NCBI RefSeq assembly: GCF_900111685.1
Contig: NZ_FOHX01000013.1
Coordinates: 1-40,226 of the forward strand
Reading direction: 5' to 3'
Origin: Nonomuraea wenchangensis
GTDB taxonomy: Bacteria > Actinomycetota > Actinomycetes > Streptosporangiales > Streptosporangiaceae
Length of the DNA: 40,226 nucleotides
Below the pieces are notes generated by a model. The model was not told the origin of the DNA, did no database searches, and was given only the letters and a program-made list of their open reading frames with translations. Shown piece after piece: positions 1 to 8,560 of the stretch. The translations under genes and the position numbers were made by a program. Every line of letters begins with the position of its first letter. Positions within the stretch are counted from its first letter, which is position 1.

Positions 1-1188
1 GTGGCCGCGTTCGGGCGCGGCGAGTGCTTCGTCGAGCGCTACCTCGACCGGCCCCGCCACGTCGAGACGCAGTGCCTGGCCGACGCCCACGGCAACGTCG
101 TCGTGGTCTCCACCCGCGACTGCTCGCTGCAGCGCCGCCACCAGAAGCTGGTGGAGGAGGCCCCGGCCCCGTTCCTCACCCCCGAGCAGGAAACCCTGCT
201 GCGCGACTCCTCCAAGGCCATCCTGCGCGAGGCCGGCTACGTCGGCGCCGGCACCTGCGAGTTCCTGGTCGGCCAGGACGGCACCGTCTCCTTCCTGGAG
301 GTCAACACCCGCCTCCAGGTCGAGCACCCGGTCACCGAGGAGGTCGCCGGCGTCGACCTGGTCCGCGAGATGTTCCGCATCGCCGCCGGCGAGCCGCTCG
401 GCTACGACGACCCGCCGCTGCGCGGCCACTCCATCGAGTTCCGGATCAACGCCGAGGACGCCGGCCGGGGCTTCCTGCCCACGCCCGGCACCATCAGCCG
501 CTGGCGCGCCCCCTCCGGACCGGGCATCCGCGTCGACAGCGGCTACGAGCAGGGCGAGACGGTTCCCGGCGACTACGACTCGCTGACCGCCAAGCTGATC
601 GTCACCGGCGCCACCCGCGCCCAGGCGCTGGAGCGCGCCCGCCGCGCCCTGGACGAGTTCGAGATCGAGGGCATGCCCACTGTCCTGCCCTTCCACCGGG
701 CCGTGGTGACCGACCCGGCGTTCACGGCCGAGCCGTTCGCCGTGCACACCCGCTGGATCGAGACCGAGTTCGACAACCGCATCGCCCCCTACGCCGGTCC
801 GGTCGCGGCCGGCGAGCCGCCCGTCCTGGAGCGGATCACGGTCGAGGTGGGCGGCAAACGCCTGGAGGTCGCCCTGCCGGCCGGGCTCGGCGCTCCGGCC
901 GCCGCCGCCCCGAAGAAGCCGGCGGCCGGCCGCCGGGCGAGGAAGCAGGCGGCGTCGTCGGCCGGCGGCGACGCTCTGGTCAGCCCCATGCAGGGCACCA
1001 TCGTCAAGGTCGTCGTGGCCGACGGCGACACCGTCGCCGAGGGTGACCCGATCGTGGTGCTGGAGGCCATGAAGATGGAGCAGCCCCTCACCGCGCACCG
1101 CGCCGGAGTCGTGCTCGGGCTGGCCGCCGAGGTCGGCGCGACGGTGGCGGCCGGCGCGGCCATCTGCGAGATCAAGGACCCCTCGTGA
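1..1188 (+). CDS. acyl-CoA carboxylase alpha subunit (biotin carboxylase + biotin carrier), 5' truncated
   Basis: This is the C-terminal part of a biotin-dependent acyl-CoA (acetyl/propionyl) carboxylase alpha chain. Biotin carboxylase uses ATP and bicarbonate to carboxylate biotin on the fused carrier domain. Visible residues 1-250 cover the second half of the biotin carboxylase (HQKLVEEAP, EFLVGQDGTVSFLEVNTRLQVEHPVTE split over residues 85-115, and the C-terminal lobe). After an Ala/Lys-rich linker (about 295-320) comes the biotinyl domain, with EAMKMEQ and the biotin-accepting Lys near residue 358. About 190 N-terminal residues, including the start, lie outside the window, so the GTG at base 1 is probably an internal Val codon. 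The stop overlaps the mutA start by four bases. That coupling to methylmalonyl-CoA mutase suggests propionyl-CoA as substrate, but the beta subunit that decides this is not in the window. Confidence 0.93.
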   Translation: MAAFGRGECFVERYLDRPRHVETQCLADAHGNVVVVSTRDCSLQRRHQKLVEEAPAPFLTPEQETLLRDSSKAILREAGYVGAGTCEFLVGQDGTVSFLEVNTRLQVEHPVTEEVAGVDLVREMFRIAAGEPLGYDDPPLRGHSIEFRINAEDAGRGFLPTPGTISRWRAPSGPGIRVDSGYEQGETVPGDYDSLTAKLIVTGATRAQALERARRALDEFEIEGMPTVLPFHRAVVTDPAFTAEPFAVHTRWIETEFDNRIAPYAGPVAAGEPPVLERITVEVGGKRLEVALPAGLGAPAAAAPKKPAAGRRARKQAASSAGGDALVSPMQGTIVKVVVADGDTVAEGDPIVVLEAMKMEQPLTAHRAGVVLGLAAEVGATVAAGAAICEIKDPS

Positions 1189-2858
1189 GCAGGGAGCAGT
1201 GGCGCGAGCTGGCGCGCGAGGTCCTGCGCAGATCGGGCGTGGACGCCGCCTCCCCCGAGGAGGCGATGGCCACCGCCACCTACGACGGCATCACCCTCGC
1301 CCCCCTCTACGACGCCGCCGACCTGCCCGCCGGGCCCGGACTGCCGTCCGCCGCCGGCCGCGAGCCCGGCCGGCCGTGGGAGGTGCGGCAGCGCCACGAG
1401 ACCGCCGACCCCGAGGCGGTCATGACCGACCTGGAGAACGGCGCCGACTCCCTCTGGCTCGCCGTCGCCCCCGAGGACCTGCCCCGCGTCCTCGACGGCG
1501 TGCTCCTCGACCTGATCTCGATCGTGCTCGACGCCGGCCCCCGCACCGGGCAGGCCGCGGAGGCGCTGCTCGCGCTGGCCGGCGACCGGGCCGGTGCGCT
1601 GCGGGGCTGCCTCGGCGCCGACCCGCTCGGCCACGCCGCCCGCTCCGGCGCGGCGCCCGACCTGTCCGGGCTCGGGCGGCTGGCGCGGCTCTGCGCCGAC
1701 CGCCTGCCCGGCATGCGCGCGATCACCGTGGACGCCACGCCGTACCACGAGGCGGGCGGCAGCGACGCCGAGGAGCTGGGCTGCTCGATCGCGACCGGGC
1801 TCGCCTACCTGCGCGCCCTCACCGAGGACGGGATCGCGGCCGGGGAGGCGTTCGGCCTGCTGGAGTTCCGGTACGCCGCCACCGCCGACCAGTTCGCCAC
1901 GATCGCCAAGCTGCGGGCCGCGCGGCTGCTGTGGGCGCGGGTGGCGGAGGTGTGCGACGCCCCGCCCGCGCAGTACCAGCACGCGGTGACCTCCGCCGCC
2001 ATGATGACCCGCCGCGACCCGTACACGAACATGCTGCGCACCACCCTCGCCTGCTTCGCCGCCGGGGTGGGCGGGGCCGACGCGGTGACCGTGCGGCCGT
2101 TCGACGACGCGCTCGGCCTGCCGGACGACTTCTCCCGCCGCATCGCCCGCAACACCTCCACGCTGCTGGTGGAGGAGGCCCACGTGGCGCGGACCTTCGA
2201 CCCGGCGGGCGGCTCCTGGTACGTCGAGCGCCGCACCGCCGACCTGGCCGAGCAGGCGTGGGCGTGGTTCCAGGAGATCGAGACGGCCGGCGGCATGACC
2301 GCCGCCCGGGGCCTCGTCGCGGACCGGCTGGCCGCCACCCGCGCCCGTCGCGCCCGCGACCTCGCCCGGCTCAGGCCGCCGATCGTCGGGGTGAGCCGCT
2401 ACCCCGACCCGGCGGGGAGCCCGCCCGCCCGCGCGCACGCCCCCCGCCCGGCGGAGGGCGCGCTGCCGCGCGTCCGCCACGCCCAGGACTTCGAGGACCT
2501 GCGCGACCTGGCCGACGACGCCCGCCCCCGGGTGTTCCTGGCCACGCTCGGCCCGGCGGGCGAGCACGCCGCGCGGCTCGCGTTCGCGCGGGGCCTGTTC
2601 GAGGCCGGCGGCGTCGAGACGGTCACCGGCGCGCCCGGCGACTTCGCCGCCAGCGGGGCCGCGGTCGCGTGCCTGTGCGCCGGCGACCGCCGGTACGCCG
2701 CCGAGGCCGCCGACGCCGCCGCGCTGCTCCGCGAGGCGGGCGCGCGCTGGATCTGGCTGGCGGGGCGGGACCGGTACGACGGCGTGGACGCACACCTGTA
2801 CGCGGGCTGCGACGTGCTCGGCGTCCTCCGCACGACCCTTTCGGAGGTGACCGCGTGA
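1185..2858 (+). CDS. mutA: methylmalonyl-CoA mutase small (beta) subunit, MutA
   Basis: This is the non-catalytic partner of MutB in the adenosylcobalamin-dependent heterodimer that interconverts (R)-methylmalonyl-CoA and succinyl-CoA. The 557-residue protein has the TIM-barrel half typical of the family (AAMMTRRDPYTNMLRTT near 270, DALGLPDDFSRRIARNT near 310, FDPAGGSWYVE near 340). Its C-terminal flavodoxin-like domain lacks the DxHxxG cobalamin ligand motif, as expected for the small subunit. It is slightly shorter than the usual 600-640 residues. The GTG start overlaps the carboxylase stop (GTGA), and its own stop overlaps the mutB GTG in the same way, so the three genes are translated as one coupled unit. 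Confidence 0.93.
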   Translation: MSREQWRELAREVLRRSGVDAASPEEAMATATYDGITLAPLYDAADLPAGPGLPSAAGREPGRPWEVRQRHETADPEAVMTDLENGADSLWLAVAPEDLPRVLDGVLLDLISIVLDAGPRTGQAAEALLALAGDRAGALRGCLGADPLGHAARSGAAPDLSGLGRLARLCADRLPGMRAITVDATPYHEAGGSDAEELGCSIATGLAYLRALTEDGIAAGEAFGLLEFRYAATADQFATIAKLRAARLLWARVAEVCDAPPAQYQHAVTSAAMMTRRDPYTNMLRTTLACFAAGVGGADAVTVRPFDDALGLPDDFSRRIARNTSTLLVEEAHVARTFDPAGGSWYVERRTADLAEQAWAWFQEIETAGGMTAARGLVADRLAATRARRARDLARLRPPIVGVSRYPDPAGSPPARAHAPRPAEGALPRVRHAQDFEDLRDLADDARPRVFLATLGPAGEHAARLAFARGLFEAGGVETVTGAPGDFAASGAAVACLCAGDRRYAAEAADAAALLREAGARWIWLAGRDRYDGVDAHLYAGCDVLGVLRTTLSEVTA

Positions 2859-4993
2859 CGATCCCCGACTTCCGCGGCCTCGGCCTGACCGGCTCCCGGC
2901 GCCACGAGCCGCCGGCGACCGGCGCGCCGGCCTGGGACAGCCCCGAGGGCATCCCCGTCAAGCCGCTCTACACGTCGGTGGAGGCGGACGGCTACGACCC
3001 GCACACCTACCCCGGCATCGCCCCTTACGTGCGCGGGCCGTACCCGACCATGTACGTCACCCGCCCGTGGACCGTCCGCCAGTACGCGGGTTTCTCCACC
3101 GCCGAGGACTCCAACGCCTTCTACCGCCGCAACCTCGCGGCCGGTCAGAAGGGCCTGTCGGTCGCCTTCGACCTGGCCACGCACCGAGGCTACGACTCCG
3201 ACCACCCGCGCGTGGCGGGCGACGTCGGCATGGCGGGGGTCGCCATCGACTCGATCGCCGACATGCGCATCCTGTTCGACGGGATCCCGCTGGACCGCAT
3301 GTCGGTGTCGATGACCATGAACGGCGCCGTGCTGCCCATCCTGGCGCTCTACATCGTGGCGGCCGAGGAGCAGGGGGTGAGGCCGGAGCAGCTCACGGGG
3401 ACCATCCAGAACGACATCCTCAAGGAGTTCATGGTCCGCAACACCTACATCTATCCGCCGGCCCCCTCGATGCGCATCATCTCCGACATCTTCGCCTACA
3501 CCAGCGAGAAGATGCCGAAGTTCAACTCGATCAGCATCTCCGGCTACCACATCCAGGAGGCCGGGGCCACCTGCGACCTGGAGCTGGCCTACACCCTGGC
3601 CGACGGCATGGAGTACCTGCGCGCCGGCACCGCCGCCGGGCTCGACATCGACGCGTTCGCGCCGCGGCTGTCGTTCTTCTGGTGCATCGGCATGAACTTC
3701 TTCATGGAGGTCGCCAAGCTCCGCGCCGCCCGCCTGCTGTGGAGCCGCATCGTCAGGGACATGGGCGCCGCGGACCCCAAGTCGCTGGCGCTGCGTACGC
3801 ACAGCCAGACCTCCGGCTGGTCCCTCACCGCGCAGGACGTCTACAACAACGTCGTACGCACCTGCGTCGAGGCGATGGCCGCCACCCAGGGCCACACCCA
3901 GTCGCTGCACACCAACGCCCTGGACGAGGCCCTCGCGCTGCCCACCGACTTCTCCGCCCGCATCGCCCGCAACACCCAGCTCGTCCTGCAGCACGAGTCG
4001 GGCATCACCCAGGTGATCGACCCGTGGGGTGGCTCACACTACGTCGAGACGCTCACCGCCCAGCTCGCCGCCCGTGCCTGGCAGCACATCGAGGAGGTCG
4101 AGGCGGCCGGCGGCATGGCCAAGGCCATCGAGGCCGGGCTGCCGAAGCTGCGCATCGAGGAGGCCGCCGCCCGCGCCCAGGCCCGCATCGACTCCGGGAC
4201 GCAGCCGGTCATCGGCGTCAACACGTACCGGCCCGCCAGCGACCAGCCCGTGGACGTGCTCAAGGTGGACAACACCGCGGTGCGCGCCACGCAGATCGAG
4301 CGGCTGCGCAGGCTCCGCGCCGAGCGCGACCCCGAGGTGGTCCGCCGCGCCCTCGACGCGCTCACCGCGGGAGCCGCCGGGGACGCCAACCTCCTCGCGC
4401 TGGCCGTGGACGCCGCCCGCGCCCACGCCACCGTCGGGGAGATCTCCGACGCCCTGGAGCGGGTCTTCGGCCGCCACCAGGCCGGCGTGCGCACCATCTC
4501 GGGCGTCTACCGCAGCGAGCTCGGCGTCGGCGCCGACGCGGTCCGCGCCGCGAGCGACGCCTTCGCCAAGGACGAGGGGCGTCGCCCGCGCATCCTGGTC
4601 GCCAAGATGGGCCAGGACGGGCACGACCGCGGCCAGAAGGTCATCGCGACGGCCTTCGCCGACCTCGGCTTCGACGTGGACGTCGGCCCGCTGTTCCAGA
4701 CGCCGGAGGAGGTCGCCCGTCAGGCCGTGGACGCCGACGTGCACGTGGTCGGCGTGTCCTCGCTGGCCGCCGGGCATCTCACGCTGGTGCCCGCGCTGCG
4801 CGCGGCCCTGGCCGCCGCCGGCGGCGAGGACATCATGATCGTGGTCGGCGGCGTCATCCCGCCGGGCGACGTGCCGGCGTTGCACGAGGCCGGCGTGGCG
4901 GAGGTGTTCCTGCCCGGCACCGTGATCACTGAAGCGGCGCTGAGCCTGCTGGGCAAGCTGTCGGGCCGTCTCGGGCACCGGCCGCGCACGTGA
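2855..4993 (+). CDS. mutB: methylmalonyl-CoA mutase large (alpha, catalytic) subunit, MutB
   Basis: This is the catalytic subunit of adenosylcobalamin-dependent methylmalonyl-CoA mutase, 712 residues and close to the family norm. The barrel carries the conserved substrate-binding stretch YPTMYVTRPWTVRQYAGFST (about 51-70), MTMNGAVLP and RTHSQTSGWSLTAQD. The C-terminal B12 domain has GQDGHDRG with the axial-ligand His at about residue 590, followed by GVSSLAAGH and VVGGVIPPGD. The GTG start is fixed by the four-base overlap with mutA. The same frame stays open far upstream, but that part is low-complexity Arg-rich shadow. The G-protein chaperone MeaB and the epimerase often found beside mutAB do not follow. 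The next gene is convergent. Confidence 0.96.
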   Translation: MTIPDFRGLGLTGSRRHEPPATGAPAWDSPEGIPVKPLYTSVEADGYDPHTYPGIAPYVRGPYPTMYVTRPWTVRQYAGFSTAEDSNAFYRRNLAAGQKGLSVAFDLATHRGYDSDHPRVAGDVGMAGVAIDSIADMRILFDGIPLDRMSVSMTMNGAVLPILALYIVAAEEQGVRPEQLTGTIQNDILKEFMVRNTYIYPPAPSMRIISDIFAYTSEKMPKFNSISISGYHIQEAGATCDLELAYTLADGMEYLRAGTAAGLDIDAFAPRLSFFWCIGMNFFMEVAKLRAARLLWSRIVRDMGAADPKSLALRTHSQTSGWSLTAQDVYNNVVRTCVEAMAATQGHTQSLHTNALDEALALPTDFSARIARNTQLVLQHESGITQVIDPWGGSHYVETLTAQLAARAWQHIEEVEAAGGMAKAIEAGLPKLRIEEAAARAQARIDSGTQPVIGVNTYRPASDQPVDVLKVDNTAVRATQIERLRRLRAERDPEVVRRALDALTAGAAGDANLLALAVDAARAHATVGEISDALERVFGRHQAGVRTISGVYRSELGVGADAVRAASDAFAKDEGRRPRILVAKMGQDGHDRGQKVIATAFADLGFDVDVGPLFQTPEEVARQAVDADVHVVGVSSLAAGHLTLVPALRAALAAAGGEDIMIVVGGVIPPGDVPALHEAGVAEVFLPGTVITEAALSLLGKLSGRLGHRPRT

Positions 4994-5007
4994 CGATCAG
5001 GCGGGGG

Positions 5008-5382
5008 TCAGCACGACTCCCGTAGCGGGGACGGGCTCTCGCCGCGCACCGCGACGAGCGCCCGTCCCACGCTGGGATGGAGCGTCAGAGCGTTCCTGAC
5101 GCCGGTGAGCCGGAGCAGGTTCGCGGGTGAGCCGTGGACCGCGGCCACGTGCAGCCGCGCCGCCTGCCGGTGCAGCCGGTCCTGCTGCCGCAGCAGCAGG
5201 TGCAGGCCGGCGCAGTCCATGAAGGTCAGTCCGCCGAGGTCGAGGACCACCGGTTCGCCGGGCGGCGTCGACCGTTCCAGAAGCGATTCCAGATCGGCGG
5301 CGTTGGTGACGTCCAGCTCACCCGTGACCGTGACCAGGACCCCTGTGGAGAGGGGCCGGCAATGCACGTTCAGAAGAGGCAT
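5008..5382 (-). CDS. STAS-domain protein (anti-anti-sigma-factor-like)
   Basis: A 124-residue single STAS domain of the SpoIIAA/RsbV class, which binds or releases anti-sigma kinases by partner switching. GELDVTNAADLESLL (21-35) and VVLDLGGLTFMDCAGLHLLL (45-64) match the fold. In SpoIIAA-type antagonists the loop reads D-S-S-G and the second Ser is phosphorylated. Here it reads D56-C57-A58-G59, so the usual phospho-acceptor is an Ala. The protein may therefore be permanently unphosphorylated, or bind something other than a standard kinase/sigma pair. It is convergent with mutB and divergent from the YciI-like gene. A SpoIIE-type phosphatase lies about 700 bases away. Confidence 0.85.
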   Translation of the reverse strand: MPLLNVHCRPLSTGVLVTVTGELDVTNAADLESLLERSTPPGEPVVLDLGGLTFMDCAGLHLLLRQQDRLHRQAARLHVAAVHGSPANLLRLTGVRNALTLHPSVGRALVAVRGESPSPLRESC

Positions 5383-5469
5383 GAGGCGGCCTGTCGCATG
5401 GGGTGATTGGAGCTCCGTTACTTGAACACTACGCCCGAAGCCTGATGCACGAAAGAGTCTTCGTCATAG

Positions 5470-5482
5470 ATTCTTCAAGAAT
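5470..5482. promoter_or_regulatory. 13-bp odd palindrome in a divergent promoter region
   Basis: The sequence reads ATTCTT-C-AAGAAT, six-base arms that are perfectly complementary around one central base. It sits in an unusually AT-rich patch between the divergent STAS gene (start 5382) and YciI-like gene (start about 5519). The position, 37 bases before the ATG at 5519, suits an operator for the plus-strand gene. No convincing -35/-10 pair was found on either strand. Which protein might bind is unknown. Confidence 0.35.
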
Positions 5483-5518
5483 GCACGTTCCGTCCTGCTC
5501 GTGGTAGGCACTCGTACC

Positions 5519-6067
5519 ATGGAGTTCTTCTGCTACCACCGCGATCGTCCCCGCTCCGCCGCCCTCCGCGCCGAACTGACGGAGGAGCACTGGTCCTACA
5601 TGGACCGGTACGACGCGGAGCTCATCGCCCGCGGCCCGACCCTGGCGCCCGGCGGTGAGACGGCCACAGGCAGCGTGCACATCGTCGAGCTGCCGGACCC
5701 CGCCGCCGCCCGCGCGTTCGCCTTCGACGAGCCCAACTACCAGGCCGGGGTCTACCGCGACGTGCTGCTGCGGCGGTGGCGCAACGTGCTGGGGCGCACG
5801 ATGTGGGAGTTCCCGGGCGGGCGGGGGAGCGGCAACCGCTATCTCGTGCTGGGCCTCGGCTCGGGGCAGGCCGCCGACCTCGACCCGCCGGCCGGAGGGG
5901 ACGACCTGATCGCGTACGGGCCGCTGCTGTCCGACGACGGCGCCTCCTGGCTCGGCACGGCGGCGCTGGTCCGGGCGGCCGGCCCCGACGCGGCCCGCGC
6001 CCTCCTCACCGCCGGCCGGTACGCCGACGTCGAGGTCCACGACTGGGACTTCGGCGGGCGCCGATAG
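5519..6067 (+). CDS. YciI-like protein with two tandem domains
   Basis: A 182-residue protein made of two YciI-type ferredoxin-like domains. YciI/EthD-fold proteins are small dimeric alpha+beta barrels, some with a His-Asp pair suited to hydrolysis or dechlorination. Most have no assigned substrate. The first domain (1-95) has EEHWSYMDRY, a GPTLAPGGETATGSVHIVEL turn and an FDEPNYQAGVY motif like that of YciI. The second (about 105-182) repeats the GPLLSDDGASWLGTAALV pattern but is more degenerate. I chose the ATG at 5519, which has GGTAGG 10 bases upstream. A GTG at 5501 is possible but has no ribosome site. The gene is convergent with the phosphatase gene, with nine bases between stops. Confidence 0.8.
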   Translation: MEFFCYHRDRPRSAALRAELTEEHWSYMDRYDAELIARGPTLAPGGETATGSVHIVELPDPAAARAFAFDEPNYQAGVYRDVLLRRWRNVLGRTMWEFPGGRGSGNRYLVLGLGSGQAADLDPPAGGDDLIAYGPLLSDDGASWLGTAALVRAAGPDAARALLTAGRYADVEVHDWDFGGRR

Positions 6068-6068
6068 G

Positions 6069-6085
6069 GACGGCGGCTAGCCGTC
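6069..6085. terminator. short hairpin between convergent stops
   Basis: GACGGC and GCCGTC form a six-base perfect stem with the five-base loop GGCTA. It covers the gap between the YciI-like stop and the convergent phosphatase stop. No U-run follows on either strand, so this is at most a weak bidirectional terminator. Confidence 0.35.
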
Positions 6086-8131
6086 ATCGTGGTGCGGCGT
6101 CCGCACCGCGATCACGGCGATGTCGTCGAGCCCGGTCGTCGGCAGCGCGCTCAGCAGATGGTCGCAGAACTTGTCCGGCGACTGGTCCGCGACGCACTCG
6201 GCGGCCGACCTGAGCCGTTCCAGGCCGCGGTCCAGATGCTCGCCCGACCGCTCCACCAGGCCGTCGGTGTAGAGCAGGAGCGTGCTCCCCGGCGGCAGCG
6301 GCTCCGCGTGCGACGGCCGGGGCTCCCCATGAGGGAAGCCGAGCAGCGGGCTGAGCCCCTCCTCCAGGAAGCGGCTCTCCCCGTCGCGCGTGACCAGCAG
6401 CGGCGGCGGGTGCCCGGCCACCGCGTAGTACAGCCGGTAGGCGTCGCGGTAGGGCTCCACGCGGGCGTACACGCAGGTCGCCATCACCTCGCCGACCAGC
6501 GTCTCCATCGCGAGGTTGAGCCGGGACAGGATCTCGCCCGGCGGCTCGCAGCGGTCCATGGCGAGCGCCCGCAGCATGTTGCGGATCTGGCTCATCGAGA
6601 CGGCGGCGCCCAGGTCGTGGCCGGCCACGTCGCCGATCGCCACCACCGGGACGCCGTCGGGCAGGACGAAGGAGTCGTACCAGTCGCCGCCCACCTCCGC
6701 CGCGCTGGGGCTCGCCCGGTAGCGGGCGACGATGCGCAGGTCGTCCGAGAGCGGCGGCTCGGCGAGCAGGCTGTACTGCAGCGCCAGCGCGACCTGCTGC
6801 GCCCGCTGGAACCGGATCGCCCGGCTCAGCGCGTCGTGGGCGTGGTCGAACATGCTCAGCAGCAGCGAGATGTCGTCCGGGCTCACCGGCGGCCGGTCCC
6901 CGCACATCACGACGGCGACCACGGCGGGCACCGCCCCGTCGACCACGACCGGGAGGATCAGGACGCTGTTGGCGTCGTTCGCGATCAACCACGACAACGT
7001 GCCCCTGGGCACGATGTCGGACGGCGGCGCTCCGGCGGGGAACGTCCTCAGCAGGGGCCGCCTCCGGCGCACCGCCGTCACGAACGCGTTGCCCGCGCCC
7101 AGCCGCTCCTCGCTGTAGGGCGGCAGCGGCACCAGGCCGGGCCGCGCCGCCGTGGCCATCCGCTCGATGACGAACGGAGCGCCGCCGTGCCGCTGGTCGG
7201 TGAGGTCGGTGACGAGGTAGACGCCGCACCCGTCGGCGATCTCCCGCACGATCACCTCGGCCAGTGCCCCCAGCATCTCCCGCAGGCTGCGCAGCCGGAC
7301 CGTGGCCGCCGCCGCGCGGTCCCGCAGGCGTTTGCGCCGCCGCGCGTTCCACTGCTCCTCGATGTCGGTGGTCGACCCCACCCATTCCACGACCTCGCCG
7401 TCCTCGCGGACGGGCACGGCGCGGAGCTGGAAGTGCCGGTAGCCGCCGTTCAGCGTGCGCAGCCGGTAGACGTGCTCCCACGGGCCGCGGGGGTCGGCGA
7501 CCGCCTCCCCCCAGGAGCGCACCACCTCCGGCAGGTCGTCGGGGTGGACCATCCGCAGCCAGCCGTCGCCGCGGTACTCCTCCCACGTCTGACCGGTCAG
7601 CCGCTCCCAGTTCGGGCTGCGCTCGTGCACCTTGCCGTCGCTGCCGGTCACCCAGATGGTGTCCGCGCTGACCCGCATCAGGCTCTCGTACCGGCGCAGG
7701 ACGCGGCGGCGTTGCTCGGCGAGGACCGCCATCTCGCGGTCGGCGGCGACCTGGTCCGTCACCTCCAGCACCAGCACCAGCACGCCGTGGTCGCCGGGGC
7801 CGAAGCCGATCCGCGACAGGCTGGAGGTGAAGTAGCGCTGCCCGGACGCGGGACGCCCGTTCACCGGCAGCTCCGGCTCGGCCGTGGCCACGATCGGCTC
7901 GCCCGTGAGGTAGACCCGGTCGAACTGCGGGCGGTAGTAGCGGCACATGAAGTCGGCGAACGCCTCCTCCATCTCGGCCCTGCGGCCGGGCCCGCCGAAC
8001 AGCGACCGGTAGCGGTCGTTGGTGTAGACCAGCCGGTGCTCCGGGCCGCGCGTCACCGCCACCCCGACCGGCACCGGGTCCAGCATCTCGAACCCCAGCC
8101 CGCTGTCGTCGCGCTCGTCAACGGCCCCCAT
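6077..8131 (-). CDS. PAS-PAS-GAF-SpoIIE (PP2C-type) serine phosphatase
   Basis: A 684-residue soluble signalling phosphatase of the RsbU/SpoIIE class, which dephosphorylates STAS-domain antagonists. Order of domains: a PAS domain (about 12-130), a second PAS/PAC (about 150-265, with MVHPDDLPEVV and STTDIEEQ), a GAF domain (about 275-440), then the SpoIIE domain (about 445-680). The SpoIIE domain has the metal-binding motifs EVGGDWYDSF, AIGDVAGHDLGAA, LLLYTDGLVER and LDDIAVI. No kinase (HATPase) domain is fused, unlike many actinobacterial relatives. The ATG follows a GGGAGG site. It lies 60 bases downstream of mrpG on the same strand, with no clear hairpin between, so it may be read from the antiporter transcript. 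Confidence 0.92.
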   Translation of the reverse strand: MGAVDERDDSGLGFEMLDPVPVGVAVTRGPEHRLVYTNDRYRSLFGGPGRRAEMEEAFADFMCRYYRPQFDRVYLTGEPIVATAEPELPVNGRPASGQRYFTSSLSRIGFGPGDHGVLVLVLEVTDQVAADREMAVLAEQRRRVLRRYESLMRVSADTIWVTGSDGKVHERSPNWERLTGQTWEEYRGDGWLRMVHPDDLPEVVRSWGEAVADPRGPWEHVYRLRTLNGGYRHFQLRAVPVREDGEVVEWVGSTTDIEEQWNARRRKRLRDRAAAATVRLRSLREMLGALAEVIVREIADGCGVYLVTDLTDQRHGGAPFVIERMATAARPGLVPLPPYSEERLGAGNAFVTAVRRRRPLLRTFPAGAPPSDIVPRGTLSWLIANDANSVLILPVVVDGAVPAVVAVVMCGDRPPVSPDDISLLLSMFDHAHDALSRAIRFQRAQQVALALQYSLLAEPPLSDDLRIVARYRASPSAAEVGGDWYDSFVLPDGVPVVAIGDVAGHDLGAAVSMSQIRNMLRALAMDRCEPPGEILSRLNLAMETLVGEVMATCVYARVEPYRDAYRLYYAVAGHPPPLLVTRDGESRFLEEGLSPLLGFPHGEPRPSHAEPLPPGSTLLLYTDGLVERSGEHLDRGLERLRSAAECVADQSPDKFCDHLLSALPTTGLDDIAVIAVRTPHHDDG

Positions 8132-8191
8132 GGCGACCTCCCCCCGACGCCCCGGCCGATCCCCTACCCGCAGGCACGGCGAAGACGCAGG

Positions 8192-8560
8192 TCACGAAGG
8201 GGAGGACGGGCCCCCGTCGGCGGGCAGCTCGTCCGTCACGAGCAGATCCGGGTCCGGCCTCCGCTCCCGGAGCGCGGCCCGGCCCACCATGTGCGCGGCC
8301 ACGGGAGCGGTCGCGAGCTGGAACGCGCCGATCAGCACCAGCGTCGTCACGTCCGCGCTCGTACGCAGCCGCAGCCCGCACCCGAGCAGCACCAGCAGCA
8401 GGCCGAGCACCTGCGGCTTGGTGGCCGCGTGCATGCGCGACAGCAGGTCGGGGAAACGCACCAGGGCGACCCCGGCGGCGAGGCAGAGCAGCGCGCCGCC
8501 GGCCAGACACACCACGGCGGCCGTGTCGAGAACGGTCTCGAGGACGGAGTCAGGACTCAT
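8192..8560 (-). CDS. mrpG: Mrp cation/proton antiporter subunit G
   Basis: A 122-residue membrane protein with three predicted helices, the usual MrpG/MnhG size. VVCLAGGALLCLAAGVALVRFPDLLSRMHAATKPQ (split here: helix 17-38, then RFPDLLSRMHAATKPQ) is the family signature. It is the last subunit of the Mrp complex, which exports Na+ (or K+) in exchange for protons. Its ATG lies inside the last codons of mrpF (11-base overlap), so translation is coupled. The C-terminal tail is acidic and Pro/Ser-rich. Confidence 0.93.
   Translation of the reverse strand: MSPDSVLETVLDTAAVVCLAGGALLCLAAGVALVRFPDLLSRMHAATKPQVLGLLLVLLGCGLRLRTSADVTTLVLIGAFQLATAPVAAHMVGRAALRERRPDPDLLVTDELPADGGPSSPS

Noticed and set aside
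789..2795. Long open frame on the minus strand opposite mutA and the carboxylase
   Set aside because: Its product is low-complexity Gly/Arg/Ala-rich sequence without a family match. The plus strand carries clear enzyme motifs in the same place, so this is a GC-rich shadow.
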